A stretch of DNA of 64,000 nucleotides, taken from the NCBI RefSeq assembly GCF_017255295.1, contig NZ_JAFKDE010000009.1, positions 1 through 64,000 of the forward strand. The letters are read 5' to 3'. Each line of letters starts with the position of its first letter. The first letter of the stretch is position 1. A program made the translations under genes and the position numbers. The notes beneath the pieces are model-generated. The model did no database searches and was not told the DNA's origin. It saw nothing but the letters and a program-made list of their open reading frames with translations. Origin of the DNA: Nitratireductor aquimarinus. Its GTDB lineage: Bacteria > Pseudomonadota > Alphaproteobacteria > Rhizobiales > Rhizobiaceae. Shown piece after piece: positions 43,649 through 51,713 of the stretch.

Positions 43649-44532
43649 ACGCCCACACCGACAACATCGCCCAGTACAATTTCGCCTATCTGGACGAGCA
43701 GACGAAGCGCATGATCCGCCGCGCGATCCTCAAGGCCATCGCCATTCCCGGCTATCAGGTACCCTTCGCCAGCCGCGAAATGCCGATGCCCTATGGCTGG
43801 GGCACCGGCGGTGTGCAGGTCACCGCATCGGTGATCGGAACCGACGATGTGCTCAAGGTCATCGACCAGGGCGCGGATGACACCACCAATGCCGTCTCCA
43901 TCCGCGCCTTCTTCCAGAAGGTCGCCAATGTGGAGGTAACCACCCACACCGCCGACGCCACCATCATCCAGACGCGCCACCGCATCCCCGAGGAACCGCT
44001 GAATGCCGGTCAGGTGCTCGTCTATCAGGTGCCGATCCCCGAGCCACTGCGCTTCCTCGAGCCACGCGAGACCGAGACGCGCAAGATGCATGCGCTTGAG
44101 GAATACGGCCTCATGCATGTGAAGCTCTACGAGGACATCGCCCAGCACGGCCACATCGCCACAACCTTCGCCTACCCGGTCAAGGTCGAGGGGCGTTACG
44201 TGATGGACCCCTCGCCGACGCCGAAATTCGACAATCCGAAAATGCACATGTCGAAGGCGCTCCAGCTTTTCGGCGCAGGCCGCGAAAAGCGCATCTATGC
44301 CGTTCCGCCCTACACGCGGGTCGAAAGCCTCGACTTCGAGGATCATCCCTTCGAGGTGCAGACCTTCGATGAGCCCTGCGCGCTGTGCGGCGGCACGGAT
44401 GTCTATCTCGACGAAGTGGTTCTCGATGATCGCGGCGGGCGCATGTTCGTCTGCTCCGACACCGACAATTGCGAGGCGCGCCGCGCCGAAGGCCATCGCG
44501 GACATCTGTCCGGCGAAGAGGCTGCAACGTGA
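43645..44532 (+). CDS. phnJ: C-P lyase radical SAM enzyme PhnJ
   Basis: 295 residues. PhnJ cleaves the C-P bond by glycyl/thiyl radical chemistry, giving a 1,2-cyclic ribose phosphate and the alkane. The cysteines for the [4Fe-4S] cluster and catalysis are in CALCGG and FVCSDTDNC near the C-terminus (about residues 239-273). Other family segments: NFAYLDEQTKRMIRRAILKA, PYGWGTGGVQVTASVIG and DGARRI-type HEEYGLMHVKLYEDIA (here ALEEYGLMHVKLYEDIA). Overlaps phnI by 4 bp. A 127-bp gap with a palindromic repeat precedes phnK. Confidence 0.96.
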   Translation: MNAHTDNIAQYNFAYLDEQTKRMIRRAILKAIAIPGYQVPFASREMPMPYGWGTGGVQVTASVIGTDDVLKVIDQGADDTTNAVSIRAFFQKVANVEVTTHTADATIIQTRHRIPEEPLNAGQVLVYQVPIPEPLRFLEPRETETRKMHALEEYGLMHVKLYEDIAQHGHIATTFAYPVKVEGRYVMDPSPTPKFDNPKMHMSKALQLFGAGREKRIYAVPPYTRVESLDFEDHPFEVQTFDEPCALCGGTDVYLDEVVLDDRGGRMFVCSDTDNCEARRAEGHRGHLSGEEAAT

Positions 44533-44577
44533 GAAACGACAGCGCATCGATGACAGCGCCCGGATCGCGGCCCTCCT

Positions 44578-44603
44578 CCTTCTCCCCGTCGGCGGGGAGA
44601 AGG
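44578..44603. repeat. Palindromic repeat between phnJ and phnK
   Basis: CCTTCTCCCC-N6-GGGGAGAAGG, a perfect 10-bp dyad, within a longer GC-rich unit (about 44571-44626) of the kind scattered between genes in Rhizobiales genomes. It is the only such copy in this window. In the transcript it would form a strong stem inside the phn operon. Confidence 0.65.
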
Positions 44604-44659
44604 CGTCGGCAGGCGGATGAGGGGCTGCGCAAACTTTTGAAAATTCGCGGAGAAATCCA

Positions 44660-45436
44660 ATGACTGACGAACCGCTGCTTCGCGTTCGCTCCATCTCGAA
44701 ATTTTACGGCAACCGTATCGGCTGCAACGACATCTCCTTCGACCTGTGGCCGGGCGAGGTTCTGGCCGTGGTGGGCGAGTCCGGCTCGGGCAAGACCACC
44801 CTCCTGAACTGCCTCTCCACCCGCCTCCTGCCGACCTCCGGCACCGTGTCCTACCGCATGCGCGACGGGGCCTTCCACGACCTCTACCGCATGAGCGAAG
44901 CCGAACGCCGCTTCCTGATGCGCACCGACTGGGGCTTCGTGCACCAGAACCCCTCCGACGGTCTGCGCATGACGGTTTCCGCCGGCGCGAATGTCGGCGA
45001 GCGGCTGATGGCCGTGGGCCAGCGCCACTATGGCGACATCCGCGCCACCGCCACCGACTGGCTCGGCCGTGTGGAGATCTCCAGCGACCGCATCGACGAC
45101 CAGCCGCGCGCCTTTTCCGGCGGCATGCGCCAGCGCCTGCAAATCGCCCGCAACCTCGTCACCGGCCCGCGCCTCGTCTTCATGGATGAGCCGACCGGCG
45201 GTCTCGACGTGTCGGTGCAGGCCCGCCTGCTCGATCTCCTGCGCGGCCTCGTTCACGAACTTGGCCTGTCCGCCATCGTCGTTACCCACGACCTCGCGGT
45301 CGCCCGCCTTCTCTCCCACCGCATGATCGTCATGAAGGACGGTCACGTGGTCGAAAGCGGCCTCACCGACCGGGTGCTCGACGATCCGCAGGCGCCCTAC
45401 ACCCAGCTTCTCGTTTCCTCCATCCTGCAGGTGTGA
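44660..45436 (+). CDS. phnK: C-P lyase ABC ATPase subunit PhnK
   Basis: 258-residue ABC-type ATPase that binds the PhnGHIJ core rather than a transporter. Walker A VVGESGSGKTTLL, Q-loop WGFVHQNPSDGLRM, signature AFSGGMRQRLQIARNL, Walker B LVFMDEPTGGLDVSVQ, H-loop VVTHDLAVA. It lies 127 bp after phnJ; phnL follows at once. Confidence 0.95.
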   Translation: MTDEPLLRVRSISKFYGNRIGCNDISFDLWPGEVLAVVGESGSGKTTLLNCLSTRLLPTSGTVSYRMRDGAFHDLYRMSEAERRFLMRTDWGFVHQNPSDGLRMTVSAGANVGERLMAVGQRHYGDIRATATDWLGRVEISSDRIDDQPRAFSGGMRQRLQIARNLVTGPRLVFMDEPTGGLDVSVQARLLDLLRGLVHELGLSAIVVTHDLAVARLLSHRMIVMKDGHVVESGLTDRVLDDPQAPYTQLLVSSILQV

Positions 45437-45438
45437 TC

Positions 45439-46146
45439 ATGGCAACGCCCCTCGTCGTCTCCGAAGTCTGCAAGAGCTTCACCATGCATCTCCAGGGCGG
45501 CATCCGCCTGCCCGTGGTGTCCGATGTCTCCTTCTCGCTCTCCGCCGGCGAATGCGCCGTGCTTGGCGGCCCCTCGGGCGCCGGCAAGAGCTCCATCCTC
45601 AAGATGATCTATGGCAGCTACGCCATCGACACCGGTCAGGTGATCGTCAGCCATGACGGCAATCTGGTGAACCTCGCCACCGCCGATCCGCGCACCGTCA
45701 TCGCCATCCGCCGCGACACGATTGGCTATGTCAGCCAGTTCCTGCGCGCCGTGCCGCGCGTTTCCGCGCGCGACGTTGTAGCCGAACCGCTCATCGCGCG
45801 CGGCGAAGTTCTGGAAACCGCCCGCGGCAGGGCCGAGATGCTGCTCGAGCGCCTCAACCTGCCCGAGCGCCTGTGGGATCTGCCGCCCGCCACCTTCTCC
45901 GGCGGCGAGCAGCAGCGCGTGAACATCGCCCGCGGCTTCATCACCGACCACCCCGTTCTGCTGCTCGATGAACCGACCGCTTCGCTCGACAAGGCAAACC
46001 GCGAAATCGTGGTTTCCATGATCGACGAGAAGAAGAAGGCGGGCGTCGCCCTTCTCGGCATCTTCCACGATCAGGATGTGCGCGAGATCGTCGCCGACCG
46101 CATCATCGACGTCACCGACTTCGCACCAGGCAGGAAAGCGGCATGA
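45439..46146 (+). CDS. phnL: C-P lyase ABC ATPase subunit PhnL
   Basis: 235-residue ABC ATPase required with PhnGHI for ribosylation of phosphonate. Walker [35 protein letters not shown], signature [16 protein letters not shown], Walker [32 protein letters not shown] at 45439 is used; a GTG at 45433 overlapping phnK is possible. Overlaps the next gene by 4 bp. Confidence 0.95.
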   Translation: MATPLVVSEVCKSFTMHLQGGIRLPVVSDVSFSLSAGECAVLGGPSGAGKSSILKMIYGSYAIDTGQVIVSHDGNLVNLATADPRTVIAIRRDTIGYVSQFLRAVPRVSARDVVAEPLIARGEVLETARGRAEMLLERLNLPERLWDLPPATFSGGEQQRVNIARGFITDHPVLLLDEPTASLDKANREIVVSMIDEKKKAGVALLGIFHDQDVREIVADRIIDVTDFAPGRKAA

Positions 46147-46757
46147 AACAGCTCTCGGAAAAGCCGGCCATTCACCCCACCGCAAAGGTCGTAGAATCCA
46201 CGCTCGGCCGCTACACCGAAATCGGCGAGCGGTCCCGCGTGCAGGAAACGGCGTTCGGCGACTACTCATACATGACGCAGGATTGCAGCGTCTGGTGCGC
46301 GCAGATCGGCAAGTTCTCCAACATCGCCGCCGCCGTGCGCATCAACGCCACGAACCACCCCACATGGCGGCCGACCCTGCACCATTTCACCTACCGCTCC
46401 GGCGATTACTGGCCGGATGCCGAGCATGACGCCCAGTTCTTCGAATGGCGGCGGGAGAATATGGTGCGGATCGGTCACGACACATGGCTTGGCCATGGCT
46501 GCACGATCCTGCCCGGCGTCACCGTCGGCGATGGTGCGGTGATCGGCGCAGGCGCGGTCGTGTCGAAGGATGTCGCGCCCTACACGATTGTCGGCGGTGT
46601 TCCCGCCCGCCCGATCCGCGAGCGTTTCGACCGCAAAACCGCCGAGCGCTATCAGGCGCTTGCCTGGTGGGACTGGGACCATGACCGGCTGCGCGCCGCA
46701 CTGGACGACTTCCGCTCGCTGAACGCGGAGGAATTCCTGGAAAAGCACGGCGGCTAA
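46143..46757 (+). CDS. Phosphonate-operon hexapeptide-repeat acetyltransferase
   Basis: 204 residues, left-handed beta-helix acyltransferase: imperfect hexapeptide repeats at about 15-75 and 105-150 ([20 protein letters not shown], then [33 protein letters not shown] in parts) with the catalytic-type His regions [12 protein letters not shown]. This DapH/GlmU-like family recurs in C-P lyase operons; it may acetylate aminoalkylphosphonates before cleavage, as GNAT-type PhnO does in E. coli, but that is inference. Its ATG overlaps the phnL stop. Confidence 0.9.
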   Translation: MKQLSEKPAIHPTAKVVESTLGRYTEIGERSRVQETAFGDYSYMTQDCSVWCAQIGKFSNIAAAVRINATNHPTWRPTLHHFTYRSGDYWPDAEHDAQFFEWRRENMVRIGHDTWLGHGCTILPGVTVGDGAVIGAGAVVSKDVAPYTIVGGVPARPIRERFDRKTAERYQALAWWDWDHDRLRAALDDFRSLNAEEFLEKHGG

Positions 46758-46758
46758 A

Positions 46759-46877
46759 GCAATTCCAGGAAAAGCGGGAACCGGTTTTCCGTCCGGAATT
46801 GCGTAAAAGAAGATCCGATTTATTGATGGAGCATCGGAGAAACCGGAAGCCGGTTATCGCTTTCCGGTCCGATGCTC
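46759..46877. repeat. RIME-like intergenic mosaic element (two palindromes)
   Basis: Palindrome 1 has outer arms GCAATTCC (46759-46766) and GGAATTGC (46795-46802). Palindrome 2 has GAGCATCGG (46829-46837) and CCGATGCTC (46869-46877). Both contain inner ACCGG/CCGGT-type pairing. The 119-bp size and two-palindrome layout fit the RIME elements described from rhizobia. It starts 2 bp after the acetyltransferase stop and may double as the operon terminator. Confidence 0.65.
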
Positions 46878-46919
46878 TCATCGCCGCGCCAACGGGTCGC
46901 AGTTTTCCCTGAATATGAT

Positions 46920-46963
46920 TGTCATGTTTTTATTGACAGGAACGCCCGTCCGCGTGTTCTATG
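46920..46963 (+). promoter_or_regulatory. Promoter of bfd-bfr with TGTCA dyad
   Basis: TTGACA (46933-46938) and TTCTAT (46957-46962), 18 bp apart, form a fair sigma70-type promoter. The -35 overlaps a dyad TGTCA-N9-TGACA (46920-46938), a possible iron- or redox-regulator site. No canonical Irr or RirA box is recognised. Confidence 0.45.
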
Positions 46964-47174
46964 CGCCTGCATCTGCGCGATGCGTCCATGGTGTTGGGGC
47001 CTTTAACCCTTTCGATCGCAGGACGTCTGTCGTCGCCCGCAAGCCCTGCCTGCCACAAAACCTGCCGGCAGTCTTTCGCTGATACGGGCGCGTTTTCCGA
47101 CACACTCCGGCACGAAGGTTCAACCCTTGCCTGTGGGCTTGACCTTGCAAAGCCACGGAGCGTTTGACGTCGCC

Positions 47175-47489
47175 ATGCTCGTCTGTCAGTGCAACCTGAT
47201 CACCCAGAAAGAGGTCGAGGACACCATCGTTTCGATGCTGGACGAAGACCCCTGGCAGCTCATCGTGCCGGCCAAGGTCTATCACACGCTTTCCAAACGA
47301 GGTCGCTGTTGCGGCTGCTTCCCAAATGTGGTGGAAACGATCATCCGTGTAACGGAAGAATACCACCACCGTCACGCCGAAAGCGAAGGCGCTGAAGTCG
47401 TGACATATCTTGACCAGGTTCGCGCCCTGCGCGAGCGCTACGGGAGCAGGTTTAATGAAAGGCGACAAAAAGGTTATCGAGCGGCTTAA
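47175..47489 (+). CDS. bfd: Bacterioferritin-associated ferredoxin
   Basis: 104 residues; the N-terminal 60 form the BFD-like [2Fe-2S] domain with four cysteines (LVCQCN near residue 4 and GRCCGC near 45, with [12 protein letters not shown] and VVETI). Bfd reduces the iron core of bacterioferritin to release Fe(II). It is longer than the E. coli protein by a ~40-residue basic tail. ATG at 47175 fits the family start; the frame extends upstream without resemblance. Its last 35 bp overlap bfr. Confidence 0.92.
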   Translation: MLVCQCNLITQKEVEDTIVSMLDEDPWQLIVPAKVYHTLSKRGRCCGCFPNVVETIIRVTEEYHHRHAESEGAEVVTYLDQVRALRERYGSRFNERRQKGYRAA

Positions 47490-47940
47490 CGAAGCCCTCA
47501 CCCATGAACTCGGGGCGGTCAACCAGTACTGGCTGCACTATCGCCTTCTGGAAGACTGGGGCTTCACCAAACTGGCGAAGAAGGAACGCGAGGAATCCAT
47601 CGAGGAGATGCACCACGCCGACAAGCTGGTCGAGCGCATCATCTTCCTTGAAGGTCATCCCAACCTGCAGGTCGTTGGACCGCTGCGCATCGGCCAGAAC
47701 CTCAAAGAGGTTCTCGAAGCCGATCTGGCTGGCGAGCACGATGCCCGCAAGCTGTACAAAGAGGCCCGCGACGACTGTAACGCCGCCGGCGACTACGTAT
47801 CCATGAAACTGTTTGAAGAGCTTCTGGCCGATGAGGAAGGCCATATCGACTTCCTCGAAACCCAGCTTGAGCTTCTTGAGACCATCGGCGAGGCCAAATA
47901 CGGCCAGCTGAACGCCGGCTCTGCCGACGAAGCCGAGTAA
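47455..47940 (+). CDS. bfr: Bacterioferritin
   Basis: 161-residue iron-storage subunit (24-mer cage). Haem-ligand methionine and ferroxidase ligands are intact: Glu in [14 protein letters not shown], Glu-Glu-Met-His-His in [16 protein letters not shown], and [18 protein letters not shown] at 47455 ([15 protein letters not shown]) with GGAGCAGG upstream matches the family start and lies inside bfd, indicating coupled translation of store and releasing ferredoxin. Confidence 0.95.
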   Translation: MKGDKKVIERLNEALTHELGAVNQYWLHYRLLEDWGFTKLAKKEREESIEEMHHADKLVERIIFLEGHPNLQVVGPLRIGQNLKEVLEADLAGEHDARKLYKEARDDCNAAGDYVSMKLFEELLADEEGHIDFLETQLELLETIGEAKYGQLNAGSADEAE

Positions 47941-47950
47941 TCTGGCTTAG

Positions 47951-47984
47951 GAATGGCCGGTCGAGCACCCGCTCCCGGCCATTC
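47951..47984. terminator. Hairpin between bfr and the methyltransferase gene
   Basis: Perfect 10-bp stem GAATGGCCGG / CCGGCCATTC with a 14-nt loop, between converging genes; no T tract. Confidence 0.6.
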
Positions 47985-47995
47985 CACTCCCGTGA

Positions 47996-48970
47996 TCAAT
48001 GCGCTCTTGGCCGCTGTTTTGCACCCGGAACGAGCGCCGCATCGCCCAGCTTGCGCGCCGCCCCGGTTCGCTCCGCCACCACGATCAGCCCTTCTATGGG
48101 CTCACCGCGATCCATCCGGATCGCCGCCTTCTCCAAAAGGACCGGCTCGAACCCCGCTTCCGCCAGCGCTGCACGCAGATGCGGCTCGGAATGGGCATAA
48201 CGGCGCGAGGCGCGCAGCACCATTGCCTCCGGCCCCGCGTGATGTTCGACCGAGAAGACGAAGAGCGCTCCCGGCGCAAGCGACGCGCCCGCCGTCGCAA
48301 AAAGCCGCTCCAGCGCGCCCAGATACATGAACACATCGGCCGCCGTCACCAGGTCGGCCCTGCGCGGCAGGGTCGAAAGTGCTGCCAGATCGGCCCGCTC
48401 CAGACGGTCGTATATGTGCTTTCCCCCGGCCCGCTTCAGCATCTCGGCGGAGATATCGAGCCCTTCCAGAAAGCTCACGCGGGATCGCAGGCGCTCGCCC
48501 ATGAGGCCGGTGCCGCAGCCAAGATCGACCGCATGGGCAAAGCTGTCGCGACCAAGGCGCAGAAGCGCCTCTTCCAGCAATTGCGGCACGCGGTAGCCAA
48601 GCTTGTCCACCAGCGAAGCGTCGAAGGTTTCGGCATATTGATCGAACAGCGTTTCGACAAAGGCGGAAGGAGCGGCTTCAAGACCGTCCAGCGCGCCATG
48701 CAGCTCAAGCTTGAGCGCCGCGCCCAGCCTGTCTTCGCGATCAAGCCGCAGCACCGTGCGCCAGGCGTCCACCGCCGCCGCGATCTCGCCGGCCTCGGCC
48801 AGCATCTCGCCATGTCGATAATGCCCTGCGATCCAGTCCGGCGCGAGTTCCAGCGCCTCGCCCATCAGGCCGGCTGCCGCTGCAAACTCCCCGTTTTCCA
48901 GCAACATCTCGGCGTACTCCGCCCGGCGATCGGCCAGGAGGTTACCCGAGGTGAAGATGAATGGGTTCAT
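47996..48970 (-). CDS. TPR-containing class I SAM-dependent methyltransferase
   Basis: 324 residues. The N-terminal third has tetratricopeptide-like helices (MLLENGEFAAAAGLMGEALELAPDWIAGHYRHGEMLAEAGE, in parts, about 20-75). The rest is a Rossmann methyltransferase with motif I AVDLGCGTGLMGERL (about 145), LEGLDISAEMLKRA and ADLVTAADVFMYLGAL. The combination resembles small-molecule or protein methyltransferases of unknown substrate. ATG at 48970; divergent from the exonuclease gene. Confidence 0.88.
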   Translation of the reverse strand: MNPFIFTSGNLLADRRAEYAEMLLENGEFAAAAGLMGEALELAPDWIAGHYRHGEMLAEAGEIAAAVDAWRTVLRLDREDRLGAALKLELHGALDGLEAAPSAFVETLFDQYAETFDASLVDKLGYRVPQLLEEALLRLGRDSFAHAVDLGCGTGLMGERLRSRVSFLEGLDISAEMLKRAGGKHIYDRLERADLAALSTLPRRADLVTAADVFMYLGALERLFATAGASLAPGALFVFSVEHHAGPEAMVLRASRRYAHSEPHLRAALAEAGFEPVLLEKAAIRMDRGEPIEGLIVVAERTGAARKLGDAALVPGAKQRPRAH

Positions 48971-49097
48971 ACAGTTTGAATTTTTCCGGGGTGCCCTGGG
49001 TCAGGACCCACGCGGGCGGTGGGCGTTTATGCTCCCGGAAATCTCTCCTGACAAGCATATCTTTCACCATCAGAAAAAAATCCTATCTTGTGGTTCC

Positions 49098-50108
49098 ATG
49101 AAGCCGCACGATCTGCTCCACCCGCGTCCGGCAGGGCTTTATTGCCCGCCCGGCGATTTCTACATCGATCCCGTTCGCCCGGTGGAGCGGGCGCTCATCA
49201 CGCATGGCCATGCCGACCACGCCCGCGCGGGCCATCGCCACGTGCTGGCGACAGGGCAGACACTCGACATCATGGAGCTGCGCTACGGCGCGGATTTTGC
49301 CGAAAGCCGGCAGGCCCTTGCCTATGGCGAGAAGCTTTCCATCGATGGTGTCACCGTCTCGTTTCACCCCGCAGGCCATGTGCTCGGCTCGGCGCAGATC
49401 GCGGTCGAGGCCAACGGGCTGCGCATCGTCGCCTCCGGCGACTACAAGCGCCATCCAGACGCCACCTGCGCACCATTCGAGCCGGTGCGCTGCGATGTCT
49501 TCATCACCGAAGCGACCTTCGGGCTCCCCGTCTTCGTCCATCCCGATCCGCTGAACGAGATCCGCAGGCTGACCGCCTCGCTTGCCCAGTTCCCCGAGCG
49601 CGCCCACATTGTCGGCGCCTATTCGCTCGGCAAGGCGCAGCGCGTCATCGGGCTCCTGCGCGCTGCTGGCCATGATGCGCCGATCCTCATTCACGGCGCA
49701 CTGGCCAAGCTCTGCAACTACTATCAGGGTCAGGGCATCAAGCTCGGCGAACTCGCCCCGGCCACCGACGAGGAAGGCATTGTCGATCGCGGCGCGGGCC
49801 AGATCATCGTCGCCCCGCCTTCGGTTTTCGGCGAACGCTGGACGCGCCGTTTCGCCGACCCGCTCAATGTCTTCGCCTCCGGCTGGATGCGCATTCGCCA
49901 GCGCGCCAGACAGCGCGGCGTCGAGCTTCCGCTGATCCTGTCCGACCATGCCGACTGGAACGAACTCACCGCCACCATCCGCGAAACGGAGGCGGGCGAA
50001 GTGTGGGTGACCCATGGGCGCGAAGAAGCCATCGTGCGCTGGTGCGAGCTGAACGGCATCGCCGCGCGCCCGCTCAACCTTGTCGGCTATGAAGACGAGG
50101 CCGAATGA
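49098..50108 (+). CDS. Ligase-associated DNA exonuclease (metallo-beta-lactamase/beta-CASP family)
   Basis: 336-residue nuclease of the beta-CASP group. Metal-binding HxHxDH motif as ITHGHADHARAGH (about 37-49), a second His in FHPAGHVLGSAQI, Asp in VASGDYKRHPD, and the beta-CASP SDHADW and VTHGREEA segments. This family travels with an ATP-dependent DNA ligase and is thought to act in DNA repair. ATG at 49098 fits the family start (MKPHDLLHPRPAGLYCP). Its stop overlaps the ligase ATG by 4 bp. Confidence 0.9.
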   Translation: MKPHDLLHPRPAGLYCPPGDFYIDPVRPVERALITHGHADHARAGHRHVLATGQTLDIMELRYGADFAESRQALAYGEKLSIDGVTVSFHPAGHVLGSAQIAVEANGLRIVASGDYKRHPDATCAPFEPVRCDVFITEATFGLPVFVHPDPLNEIRRLTASLAQFPERAHIVGAYSLGKAQRVIGLLRAAGHDAPILIHGALAKLCNYYQGQGIKLGELAPATDEEGIVDRGAGQIIVAPPSVFGERWTRRFADPLNVFASGWMRIRQRARQRGVELPLILSDHADWNELTATIRETEAGEVWVTHGREEAIVRWCELNGIAARPLNLVGYEDEAE

Positions 50109-51706
50109 TGCAGCGTTTCGCCGATCTCCTCGACCGTCTCGTCCTCACACCGTCGCGCAATGGCAAGCTGCGGCTTCTGGCGGATTATTTCCGCACCGTG
50201 CCCGATCCCGACCGGGGCTACGCGCTGGCCGCACTCACGGGCGGTCTGGATTTTCCGGCGGTCAAACCCGCCATGCTGCGCACCCTGATTTCCGAGCGCA
50301 TGGATGAGGTGCTTTTCGCCTATTCCTACGATTATGTGGGCGATCTCGCCGAAACCATTTCGCTGGTCTGGCCCGCCTCCCACGACAGTGAGACCCCGCC
50401 GCCGGCGCTCTCCGAGATCGTCGAAACCCTCGCAAGGCTTGGCCGCGCCGAAGCGCCAACGGTCATTGCAGGCCTGCTCGACCGGCTCGACCCTTCCGCC
50501 CGTTTCGCGCTCATCAAACTGGCGACCGGGGGCTTGCGGATCGGCGTTTCGGCGCGGCTTGCCAAACAGGCGCTTGCCGCCTTTGGCGACAGGGATGTGG
50601 GTGAGATCGAAGAACTCTGGCACGGGCTCGAACCGCCCTATGAAACGCTTTTCGCCTGGCTTGAGGGCAAGGCCGAAAAGCCGGTCAGCGCCGCACGGGC
50701 GCTGTACCGCCCGGTCATGCTCGCCCACCCGGTCGGCGAGGGCGATCTCGAAAAACTCGATCCGGGCGACTATGCCGCCGAATGGAAGTGGGACGGCATC
50801 CGTGTGCAGGCGGCGTGCGAAGACGGTGTGAAACGGCTTTATTCGCGCACGGGCGACGATATTTCCGGCGCATTTCCCGATCTTTTGGCGGAATTCGATG
50901 CCGAAATGACGCTGGATGGAGAACTTCTGGTCGGAAATCCGGGCCTCAAAACCGGCACGTTTTCAGATCTGCAACAGCGCCTGAATCGCAAGACGGTCTC
51001 GAAGAAGATGCTCGCCGAATACCCCGTTTTTCTGCGCTGCTACGATCTTCTCCAGATCGGCGATGATGATCTGCGCGCCCTGCCCTTTGCCGAGCGGCGC
51101 GCCATTCTGCAAAACGAACTGCCGGCGCTTTCAGAACACCGGTTCGACCTGTCTCCCATGGTCGGCTTTTCAGGCTGGGAGGAGCTTGAGGAAAAGCGCC
51201 GCAATCCGCCGCATCCCGTCATCGAAGGGGTGATGCTGAAACGGCGCGATTCCGCCTATGTGCCGGGTCGCCCAAAGGGGCCGTGGTTCAAATGGAAGCG
51301 CGATCCGTTCACCGTCGATGCGGTCCTGATGTACGCCCAGCGCGGCCATGGAAAACGGTCAAGCTATTATTCGGACTATACATTCGGCGTCTGGAGAGGC
51401 CCGGACGACGCACCCGAACTGGTGCCGGTCGGCAAGGCCTATTTCGGCTTTACCGATGAAGAACTGAAGCTGATCGACAAATATGTGCGCGACAACACGG
51501 TGGAGCGTTTCGGCCCCGTGCGCTCGGTGCGCGCGGAGCCCGGCCATGGCCTCGTTCTCGAAGTCGCCTTTGAAGGGCTGAACCGCTCGACGCGCCACAA
51601 ATCGGGCGTCGCCATGCGCTTTCCACGCATCTCGCGCCTGCGCTGGGACAAGCCGGCGGCCGAGGCCGACCGGCTGGAAACCCTTATGGCGCTTTTGGCG
51701 GACTAG
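50105..51706 (+). CDS. ATP-dependent DNA ligase
   Basis: 533 residues. An N-terminal ligase-associated helical domain (about 1-190) is followed by the nucleotidyltransferase domain with the adenylated lysine in EWKWDGIRVQ (about residue 228) and motifs RLYSRTGDDISGAFPDL, DGELLVG, EGVMLKRRDSAYVPGRPKGPWFKWKRDP (in parts). A C-terminal OB fold ends near FPRISRLRWDKPA. Class of the helicase/exonuclease-linked repair ligases. ATG at 50105 or 50108. The helicase and phosphoesterase partners usually seen with it are absent. Confidence 0.94.
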   Translation: MMQRFADLLDRLVLTPSRNGKLRLLADYFRTVPDPDRGYALAALTGGLDFPAVKPAMLRTLISERMDEVLFAYSYDYVGDLAETISLVWPASHDSETPPPALSEIVETLARLGRAEAPTVIAGLLDRLDPSARFALIKLATGGLRIGVSARLAKQALAAFGDRDVGEIEELWHGLEPPYETLFAWLEGKAEKPVSAARALYRPVMLAHPVGEGDLEKLDPGDYAAEWKWDGIRVQAACEDGVKRLYSRTGDDISGAFPDLLAEFDAEMTLDGELLVGNPGLKTGTFSDLQQRLNRKTVSKKMLAEYPVFLRCYDLLQIGDDDLRALPFAERRAILQNELPALSEHRFDLSPMVGFSGWEELEEKRRNPPHPVIEGVMLKRRDSAYVPGRPKGPWFKWKRDPFTVDAVLMYAQRGHGKRSSYYSDYTFGVWRGPDDAPELVPVGKAYFGFTDEELKLIDKYVRDNTVERFGPVRSVRAEPGHGLVLEVAFEGLNRSTRHKSGVAMRFPRISRLRWDKPAAEADRLETLMALLAD

Positions 51707-51713
51707 CGGGCAG

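Larger units (their letters stand above)
46758..47174. other. Intergenic region after the phn core operon, 0.42 kb
   Basis: The left part (46759-46877) is a two-palindrome mosaic element. The middle (46911-46963) holds an AT-rich promoter with a TGTCA dyad. The right part, to the bfd start at 47175, contains open frames but no supported gene; it is probably the bfd 5' leader. Confidence 0.55.

Noticed and set aside
46964-47174. Open frame in the bfd leader that could extend Bfd upstream
   Set aside because: The family N-terminus begins at MLVCQCN; upstream codons are unlike any Bfd and lie beyond the likely promoter.
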